A stretch of 23,438 nt of DNA, from NCBI RefSeq assembly GCF_000330505.1, contig NW_004191608.1:24413-47850 (forward strand). The letters run 5' to 3'. The stretch comes from Entamoeba invadens IP1. Lineage: Eukaryota; Evosea; Mastigamoebida; Endamoebidae. The notes below the pieces were generated by a model. That model was not told the origin of the DNA, did not search any database, and saw nothing but the letters and a program-made list of their open reading frames with translations. Made by a program: the position numbers and the translations under genes. Within the stretch, counting starts at the first letter, position 1; every line of letters starts with the position of its first letter. Below, one piece after another: positions 16,626 through 23,438 of the stretch.

Positions 16626-19323
16626 ATGTCGAAAAAAGTTCATGGACGTTCTCCGTCCTCCAATTCATCTTCTCCACGTCTTTCTTTAAAATCACGACCA
16701 CCAGTTTGTGTTCTTTTATGCACTTCATACAACATTCATTGAAATTTACACAAAGACACTTGGCAAACCACGGTTATCAATTACTCCACGACTCTTCTTG
16801 TCCCCCACAGGGACTCCACCCAACGTTTCAAATGACATCACACCAAAAGGAATGTCACAAGAACGTACCACCGTCGATATAGTTAAAAAAGTCCTCACAG
16901 AGATCATTACAAACACTTCATTTCTGTTCGAACTGTTCTGTCAAGCCCCAAGTAACAATCTTTGTGGGAAACACTATAATGCAGCTCTCCCCCTCCCTCT
17001 TAGAAAAATTTTGTTAAATCAAATGAATGCTACCCTCGATAGATTAGACAACGATAGCTTCTTACCCGTCGCTTCAGCCTTTTTGATCGATGATAAACTA
17101 TGCTTCGATAAGTACCCCGCTGTGCTCTCTGAGTTGTGTCTCAGCTCTTTCTCTGAGCTTCCACAAGACATATTAACAGACTGTTCAAATGCGGCGTCAG
17201 AGATTTTAATGGACTTCTCATTGTTAGTAGAAATACTCGACAACGACATCCAGAAGTTTTACACAACACTCCACTCGTGTCTACTGTGCGCTTCTTTCAC
17301 AAGAAAGTCGACAAATCGCCTTTCGAAATTTGAGAGTGAAATGCATTCGAATCAGTCACTCTTCAATTCCGTCTCTTTTGTTGATGTCTTATTGCGAGAA
17401 ATGCGGAAGTACACTAAAGAGTTCTTCTGTGTTGCAAACAGCCTTAAAACAAAGTGTTTTGACAAGAAGAAAGGGTTACTCCGCCGACATGGAAGTTTAT
17501 TGTTATACCTTCATGATATCTATGATGAGAAGATGATGGTCCATGTAGTCTTAGTTTTATATGAAAGAGGGTTACAGCTTTATGTTTTACCAGTACCAAA
17601 CGTGATAACCACGGAGTTATGGATAAGTCGAGAGAACTTACGCTTTGGCAATATTATAGGTGAAGACGGAGAAGAATGGAAAAGTGGGTGGTATATTCTT
17701 CCAATCAAAGATATGTCGACTACTAAAGAGTATTTGTTATGCTCTGATGATTCATCATTAATATTACTTTGGAGGGACGAGTTACTTTTGAACTCACTGT
17801 TCTATGAGAGACAGTATTTTGGAAAAGGTACGCCAGAGTTGTTTAATGAAGTTCCTTTTGTCATACACAATGTCATTAAAGAATTACTTTTCCGTGGAAG
17901 TGAGACACTTAAAAACTTCGAAAAGGTGAAGGGAAAGCAAAGTGTCAAGAGAGCCGTTCAATTAAATAGTCATGTTGATATGGCGACATTTCCCATTGAA
18001 GATGTTGTGTTGTACTTCATAACATATTTAAAAAACATGAAACCAAAACTTTTTAAAAAGGAAGATATAGAAGAGATATTAAAAATAAATCCACATTCAA
18101 ATACACTTCAAGAGTCCGGACTCTTCCAGTTTTTATCAACATATGAATATAAGAACTCTCTCATACTTAAGTCACTCTTATTCCTCTTGGAAAGCCTTCT
18201 TTTAAATTATAAAAGCTTTTCAATGAGTGATGCTATCAAGGTGTTAAGTTATGGAATGGACTCATACTTCAAAAAGAAGATGAATGAAATGCATGAGTTA
18301 CTGACGTACACTATAGTTAACATATCTGCGTCATTGCCATTCACTTCAAGTATATTTACTCCTATTATCATATCTAATGTGACACTACTTGATGAGTCAC
18401 CAATGAGACTGTATACAACAAGTAATCAAAATATCATCGCAATGACGCCAGAGACTATGCACATCATTGGGTTGAATAAAGTGACGGTGCAACTTCCCCA
18501 TAAATACGTGTGTTCTTGCAGTTCAAAAAGTGCAGTATACATTGCGTCCAATTCAAAAGTGAGTAAATGGGTCAACAACACATTTGAAACAGTCGAACAA
18601 AAGGGTATTCGCGCAATGTGTGTGGTAAATGAAGTGCTTATGTTTGTGAAGCCGAAGTCGGTTGAATTTGTTGATGCGCAAAAGTACACATTGATTCAAA
18701 GCCATCAAATAGATGTCGAATTGGTTAAAGTGTCTTCCACATCTACAGATTTCATTGTTTGTGTAAATAACACAACAATACTCGTCTTCGATGAACATGG
18801 AAATAAAAGCACTATTCGCACCTTTTATAGTGAAAAGGATGTCAGTGCTTTGGAATGTGCAAATGAAAAGATTTTACTTGGGCACTCGGATGGAAGTATA
18901 TCTATCATGTCTACTTCATTGAAAGAAAATGGTATCATCACTGCACTTGAAGGTGCAATTTTAAGTATTGTTAGTGGTGATGGTACTATTTTTGCACTGT
19001 CTTCTAATAACACGGTTATAATCACAGACTTTATCAGTATGAAAGTCGTTGCTATCTTTAAACCAATTTCACAAACAAATGGAATGATGTACTATAACAA
19101 CCACTTGTACATTGCTACTATAAATGGAATCATTCAATATGTCAGTAACAGGCCAAAACCAAGTGCTCAACAGAACATCACTCCTTTCTATCAAGATGTA
19201 CCTTTGTGTATATCAAAGCCAGTCCATTCATATATCCCAAACATCTTTGGAGTAAAAGGTTGTTGCAGTTGTTGTAATAAACCAGTTATAAACAATGGAG
19301 TCTTATGCAGATGTTTGTTCTGA
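16626..19323 (+). CDS. RhoGAP-like protein with degenerate catalytic domain, propeller and C-terminal Cys cluster (exons 16626-16703 and 16756-19323)
   Basis: Splicing an inferred 52-base intron gives 881 residues starting MSKKVHGRSPSSNSSSPRLS. The long frame alone has no early ATG; its first is at 16852. Domains in order: a Ser/Arg/Pro-rich N-terminus (1-60), a helical region (to about 270), a possible PH-like region (about 280-375), and a RhoGAP-like helical domain (about 388-555). A beta-rich segment suggestive of a WD40-type propeller (about 575-840) follows, then a cysteine cluster at 862-879 (C862, C863, C865, C866, C877, C879). Aligned without gaps to the next gene, the arginine finger is Glu415, the conserved Lys is Ile448 and the conserved Asn is Ser517. 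Catalysis is therefore unlikely, and a scaffold or Rho-sensing role is inferred. Confidence 0.75.
16704..16755 (+). other. Inferred intron, 52 bases, GTTTGT...AAG
   Basis: The donor GTTTGT (16704-16709) is canonical. The only AG between 16730 and 16860 that puts exon 1 (26 codons, phase 0) in frame with the long downstream frame ends at 16755. No TAG occurs in this stretch, so the acceptor would be AAG, unlike the TAG of the other intron. Exon 1 and the start of exon 2 are both Ser/Pro/Arg-rich, which supports the join. Confidence 0.6.
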
Positions 19324-19680
19324 TTATCATATATATCGTAAATATAATATAATATAATTATACTAACTAATAGTTTGTCTTGCTCTATTTCATCATTCAT
19401 GTGTCACTGAATCAAATCAAGACTGTTCCTATGTTTAACCAACTCATTGCACTACAATTTTCTTTTCAACCACCTTTCTCCTTTCATTGTTTTTTATTCG
19501 GTTATACATCCCACGAAACCGCCGTTCTTTACTTTTCACTAAACTTGAAAATCCCCCTTTTCTCTGTTTTTTTCATGTATTCAAACAACCCCTACACACT
19601 ATTTTTAAGCTTTTTGACCCGAAAAGAATTGTACTAAAACCCAATAACACCAAAAAACTAACAATTCAATATCATTCGAA
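19324..19680. promoter_or_regulatory. Spacer between the tandem GAP-like genes, pyrimidine-rich
   Basis: The 357 bases begin AT-rich, as expected for the 3' end of the upstream gene. Bases 19430-19620 are markedly pyrimidine-rich on the plus strand, unlike most spacers here. ACAATTCAA at 19661-19669 lies 12-20 bases before the next ATG and resembles the Entamoeba initiator (AAAAATTCA). Open frames through the C/T-rich stretch have low-complexity Phe/Leu/Ser products and are not called as genes. Confidence 0.45.
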
Positions 19681-22600
19681 ATGGACCGCATGTCCAGTTC
19701 TTCACCGACACAAATTAGACACAGACTTTCAAGAGACTCTAATAGAGCTTCAACACAAAGTGATGATCTTGCATACTTCCCATCCCGTCGTATGACTCTT
19801 GATTCAACACTTTTACAGCCAATTTCATCTCCCAAAAGTACTCCAACAAAAATACTCCAAGAAAACAAAACACCTTTCTTTTCATTTAAAACTTCTCAAG
19901 TCCCGCAGACTCGAGAAATTATCGTGAGGACAATGGAGAGTTTACTTAACACGTTTAAGAAGGCACTTTTCGTGCAAGCCCAGTTCGAACAAAGTACACC
20001 AAGACAAATGAAAGAAGACATTTCCGGATTACAAGAAGACATCTTGAAAGAGTCCTTCGACAAATTCTTCAAGGACTTGGATGATGTTTCGGGCATTTTG
20101 TCTCCCGTTTTGAACGCAATGCAAACGAATCTAGAAAATCTGTATTATCCCCTCGTTTCCTTCTTTCAGTCGTACTCCTTTTCTATTTTAACAAACTTCC
20201 TCTCGACGCTCAAGAAGAACATAATTGATCTTGAAAAATTGCAAAAGGATCAACAGAAGTATCGCCTCAACTCGATCACATGTTCACATAAATTAGTCAA
20301 AATTTTAATAGAAATAGTGACTGACTTCAATTGTTTAGTTCCACTCTTCGACGTGGATAAAATGGAAATTCAACGCCGAGTGGACGCTCAAGAGATATTA
20401 GTCCAATTCAAGTCGAGTAATCCAGTGCAGTTGATGGCAAGCAATATCTCCCTTTCTGAGTTACTCTGGGCAAAGTCCGTGTTGCGCAACTCTTCTTTGT
20501 TTTCTTCTCAATTGGCAAAAGCTACAGAAAGTTTCAGCGACTTTGTGAACGCACACGAAGTCATCATGTTCATTCAAGAGGCACTCTTCCAACGTGAAAA
20601 CAATTCTAAAGGACTTAAAGAGGTATTTGACTTGTTAGACGAAGATAAAATACTGACAAGTTCAGTCATGTATGTGCTCATACAAACAAATGATAACGTC
20701 TCAAGGTATCACAAGAGTGTTGTTTGTCTCACACAAATCGGCGTCTTTGTATTCGTCCTCTTCTCTGGCAATTTTGTGATATTTGCAGACTTCATCTCAG
20801 CAAAGACATTGAGTAATGCTACTATTGAAATTACTAGTTCGTTGGATCAACTATTTGTTGGGGATTTGCACATCACTTTGAAGGACGATGTCTGGAAAAA
20901 AGAGTTTGTATTAGGGTTTCTTCACACAAGCGATTTGATCGAGTGGTCGGCACTCTTAAAGGAACATCTTCTTTCATTTGCATTGACAAATCAAATAGAA
21001 TATAAGAATGACCACCCTATTGCCTCTAAATTGTATTTAAAGAAACTAAATAAGAAGCAGAAGTATGTAGGATCCTCTGTGGAGGAGTTAATTAGTATCC
21101 AACAGAGTGTGAACTCCATCGACTTGATTCCAGACATACTGAGAAAGTGTGTTAATGGCATTATAAAGTCGGGACTTGGTGTTGATGGCTTATTTAGAAA
21201 GCCCCCAGACCAAGATGAACTTGAAGAACTAATGAAAAAACTGACAGACACAGACTTTAGAAATACGACCACGTTGGAGTACCCTATTTCCACATTATGT
21301 GGTCTTCTTAAAGCTTTTCTAATGGAAATGAGTCCACGTTTTATTACTGAAAAGCAGTATGAGACCTTCTTTAAAATATCGAAAGTGGACGACGGTGAGA
21401 AGAGAACACAAATCGAAGAATTTATTAATGTACTAAGTACGGAGCAATTTATTGTTTTGAAGGAATACGTCTACTTACTCACAGTGATCGCTGCAAACCA
21501 AAAACTCAATCGAATGGGCGCACAAAATTTGAGTACCGCAATATGCCAATGTTTCTTACCACAGAAAAACACCGTCGACTTTGCGTCACTGGAGAACGAC
21601 GCGTTCGAGTGTTTGATTACCAACTCCGACTTATTTGACACACAAATCACATCACCAGCACAACTTCCACAAATTTCGTGTTTCATCAAAAGACAGTGTA
21701 AAGGAGAAGGGGCGTACACAACTACTTTATTCATCGAACCAGACAGAAAGATGGTGACAATTGATAAAGCGGGTTCTGTGCAGATAATCGATGTCGATGA
21801 CTACTCTTCTGATATCGTCCAAGTGAACTTTGATATCCCAGATCTTCGCTATGCGGTGTCTGTAGGGAAGTGTTTGATAGTAGGTACGAAGACTATGTTA
21901 TATAGTATATCCACAGAGACTAAAGAGATCATTAGAACAAGTGAAAAGAAGAGGTGTAGTTTCATAACAAGTGCAAATGGGATGTTATTGATTGGAGAGC
22001 AACATGGAGTCATCGAAGTCATTGACCCGACCACATTTAACGTTGAAAAGACTATTCACGTGGAAATGGGGGAAGACCAAGTGATGACTGTCCCCGTCAT
22101 CACTCACATCTTACCCGCTGAAAACATGTTGTTCGTTGTTGGATTGAACTTGAACGAAATAGTAGTGATGTCCCTTTTTGGCGATAAGAAGCGACAAACG
22201 ATTTTGACACCACATAAGTCATCAATTAGTTGCTTGATCTATTCCGAAGAGAACAAAACGTTGTGGAGTGGAGACTCGAATGGACTCATTTGTGTGTTTT
22301 CGACTAAGAACAACGACATTATATCAAAAACGCAGTGCCCGACAGTCTATGGGAAGGTTGTGGCACTTCAAAAGATTAAAGGATACGTGATCGCAACATT
22401 CATCTCATCGCAAATTGTTGTGTTCAATTGCGACAATTGTAGCGTTGTTGAAACAGCAAAGACAAACATGTTTGTTTCCTCTAAAAGTGGCATTGTCGTC
22501 GAGAGAAATCATCATGGAACGAAGTCGTATAATTTGTGGATGGAAAAGGATAATTCTGGGGATACGATTGTACTTGATATATCATACCCTTCAGGAAACT

Positions 22601-22782
22601 GCAAATGTGACATAATAGATAATATGGATAGCTTTGTTACTAATAAGTACTTTGATAAAACGCCACTGGGCCATTGCTTCTGCCAAACTAAAACAGTTGG
22701 GAAATGCAGTGTCTGTGGTGGTTCATTTTCTGAAGGGTCTGATTGTTACAAATGTCTTAGTTTGTTCTTTTTAAAAAGTTGA
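19681..22782 (+). CDS. RhoGAP protein with PH-like region, beta-propeller and C-terminal zinc-type cluster
   Basis: The 1033-residue protein starts at the ATG at 19681. Domains in order: a Ser/Arg-rich N-terminus (1-75), a long helical region (about 80-310) that could be a divergent DH or other helical bundle, and a PH-like region (about 320-435) ending in a helix with DLIEWSALLKEHL. A RhoGAP domain (about 477-660) follows, then WD40/propeller-like strands (about 680-985) and a CxxC pair at 1009-1025 (C1009, C1012, C1022, C1025). The GAP catalytic set is intact: R506 in GLFRK is the arginine finger, K544 is in LLKAFL and N616 is in NLST. It should stimulate GTP hydrolysis on Rho/Rac proteins and so control actin and membrane dynamics. 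It lies directly downstream of a related gene whose catalytic residues are lost. Confidence 0.9.
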   Translation: MDRMSSSSPTQIRHRLSRDSNRASTQSDDLAYFPSRRMTLDSTLLQPISSPKSTPTKILQENKTPFFSFKTSQVPQTREIIVRTMESLLNTFKKALFVQAQFEQSTPRQMKEDISGLQEDILKESFDKFFKDLDDVSGILSPVLNAMQTNLENLYYPLVSFFQSYSFSILTNFLSTLKKNIIDLEKLQKDQQKYRLNSITCSHKLVKILIEIVTDFNCLVPLFDVDKMEIQRRVDAQEILVQFKSSNPVQLMASNISLSELLWAKSVLRNSSLFSSQLAKATESFSDFVNAHEVIMFIQEALFQRENNSKGLKEVFDLLDEDKILTSSVMYVLIQTNDNVSRYHKSVVCLTQIGVFVFVLFSGNFVIFADFISAKTLSNATIEITSSLDQLFVGDLHITLKDDVWKKEFVLGFLHTSDLIEWSALLKEHLLSFALTNQIEYKNDHPIASKLYLKKLNKKQKYVGSSVEELISIQQSVNSIDLIPDILRKCVNGIIKSGLGVDGLFRKPPDQDELEELMKKLTDTDFRNTTTLEYPISTLCGLLKAFLMEMSPRFITEKQYETFFKISKVDDGEKRTQIEEFINVLSTEQFIVLKEYVYLLTVIAANQKLNRMGAQNLSTAICQCFLPQKNTVDFASLENDAFECLITNSDLFDTQITSPAQLPQISCFIKRQCKGEGAYTTTLFIEPDRKMVTIDKAGSVQIIDVDDYSSDIVQVNFDIPDLRYAVSVGKCLIVGTKTMLYSISTETKEIIRTSEKKRCSFITSANGMLLIGEQHGVIEVIDPTTFNVEKTIHVEMGEDQVMTVPVITHILPAENMLFVVGLNLNEIVVMSLFGDKKRQTILTPHKSSISCLIYSEENKTLWSGDSNGLICVFSTKNNDIISKTQCPTVYGKVVALQKIKGYVIATFISSQIVVFNCDNCSVVETAKTNMFVSSKSGIVVERNHHGTKSYNLWMEKDNSGDTIVLDISYPSGNCKCDIIDNMDSFVTNKYFDKTPLGHCFCQTKTVGKCSVCGGSFSEGSDCYKCLSLFFLKS

Positions 22783-22825
22783 GTACTTTTAGTGTTTATA
22801 ATAGATAGTAATTGACAAACAGACT

Positions 22826-22885
22826 GCGACAAACACATTCACAGTGGGTGTGTCGCTAAATTTTCTCTAACACAATGCGAGAAAA
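22826..22885. repeat. Two adjacent hairpins with related 11-base loops
   Basis: Hairpin 1: GCGACA-aa-CAC (22826-22836) pairs with GTGTGTCGC (22848-22856), giving nine pairs with a two-base bulge and loop ATTCACAGTGG. Hairpin 2: TTTTCTC (22861-22867) pairs with GAGAAAA (22879-22885) around loop TAACACAATGC. Both loops are 11 bases and share CACA(G/A)TG at the same position. Four bases separate the hairpins. The first stem is GC-rich, unusual in this spacer. Confidence 0.65.
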
Positions 22886-23338
22886 ATGCTGTGGATTATT
22901 ATGAAGTAATTAATAAACCAAAGTAAATTATTAAAATTACAAGAAAACTATATGAAGTTATTGTTTCAAAAGCTTTGTAAATTGTTTTTGGTGGTGTCTA
23001 ATGCAGTTAAATGTCATGTGATTTTTTTAAAGAACTTATTGTTTGATAACAATTCCATGAAAAGTCCATCAATAACACACTAAAATAAAGATTTGGTTTT
23101 TCTTTTATTATCATAATTATTAGATTATTAAATTATTAATTTGTTATACAGTATTAAACAAAAAAATCGGGAATTATTTGGTCTGGTTTTTAAATCCAAA
23201 AGTTGATAAAATTTTGGAATGATAAGTTGAGGAATTAGAATTAATAATTAATAATTGGTTATTAAAAATAACTGATAATTAATAATTCGTTTTACTTTTA
23301 TTGAATTGATTTTTTTGGTATTTAAAAATCCATAAACA

Positions 23339-23370
23339 ATTGTTCCAAAACATTGTTATTTTGGAACAAT
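23339..23370. repeat. Perfect 12-bp inverted repeat (hairpin)
   Basis: ATTGTTCCAAAA (23339-23350) and TTTTGGAACAAT (23359-23370) are exact reverse complements around an 8-base loop, CATTGTTA. The GG/CC core makes it more than an AT-rich accident. It could be a stem-loop in a transcript entering from the right, or a terminal repeat of a small element whose partner lies outside the window. Confidence 0.75.
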
Positions 23371-23438
23371 AATTAAATTATAATTTACTAATTATAATCT
23401 CATAAAAATAATTATTTTTTGATTTTTTTCAGAATCTG

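Larger units (their letters stand above)
22783..23438. other. AT-rich right flank with hairpins
   Basis: The 656 bases contain no convincing coding frame. TAATT near 22811 could serve as the poly(A) signal of the upstream gene. Beyond it are two adjacent hairpins (22826-22885), a 6-bp stem at 23038-23053, an imperfect AT-rich inverted repeat at about 23235-23290, and a perfect 12-bp hairpin at 23339-23370. The last three are in otherwise low-complexity sequence. Confidence 0.55.

Noticed and set aside
16704..16810. Alternative intron ending at CAG 16808-16810
   Set aside because: It joins exon 1 to the wrong frame for the long downstream protein.
19380..19795. Two short plus-strand frames before the last gene
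   Set aside because: Products are low-complexity from a pyrimidine-rich spacer, and one runs into the real gene out of frame.
22826..22900. H/ACA or C/D snoRNA
   Set aside because: The twin hairpins suggested H/ACA, but the hinge does not fit ANANNA and no ACA box follows; no C or D box was found.
1..23438. CRISPR arrays, tRNA or rRNA genes, bacterial operons
   Set aside because: None visible; introns, promoters and protein families are eukaryotic.

Overview
The window looks like nuclear DNA from an amoeba of the genus Entamoeba. Genes are densely packed, mostly intronless, and set in AT-rich spacers. The two introns I can infer are about 50-60 bases long and both begin GTTTGT, the Entamoeba donor. 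GAACT and TATTTAAA-like elements lie within about 50 bases of several start codons, as in Entamoeba core promoters. The protein repertoire also fits: an ABP-120-type filamin, RhoGAP/propeller proteins and a small GPI-anchored-type surface protein. Coding GC is fairly high and the introns and UTRs are short. A relative of E. invadens is possible, but the species cannot be fixed by eye.

Layout. Bases 1-974 (+) hold the 3' part of a helical protein with a MYND-like zinc finger. Bases 1111-3672 (-) encode filamin/gelation factor with an actin-binding CH pair. Head-to-head with it, 4512-6386 (+) encodes a filamin-repeat protein that has no CH domains. The spacer between them carries a broken reading frame that may be an actin-related remnant. 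Bases 6557-7432 (-) encode a charged-helix protein that may be ELL-like, and 7736-8533 (-) encode ribosomal protein eS1. After a 960-base AT-rich spacer come a Golgi-type nucleotide-sugar transporter (9494-10450, +) and a spliced DUF1765-like protein (11036-13218, +). Then follow an SCY1-like pseudokinase (13311-15428, -) and a small secreted, probably GPI-anchored protein (15673-16107, -). Last is a tandem pair of related RhoGAP-like/propeller proteins: a spliced one with a degenerate GAP domain (16626-19323, +) and one with an intact catalytic set (19681-22782, +).

How the genes may relate. Nothing here is an operon; each gene appears to have its own compact promoter. Two local pairs stand out. 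The first is the filamin and its CH-less paralogue, which share a divergent promoter region and a homologous C-terminal dimerisation-type repeat. The second is the GAP and pseudo-GAP tandem pair. Both pairs concern actin and Rho control, and both are 'active plus inactive partner' arrangements made by duplication. The SCY1-like protein and the sugar transporter both belong to Golgi traffic and glycosylation.

Structure outside genes includes a perfect 15-bp inverted repeat and a related 9-bp one, each in a gap between convergent genes. There is also a 13-base tandem repeat upstream of the ELL-like gene, two adjacent hairpins with matching loop motifs just after the last gene, and a perfect 12-bp hairpin near the right edge. 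No tRNA, rRNA, CRISPR array or recognisable transposon was seen.
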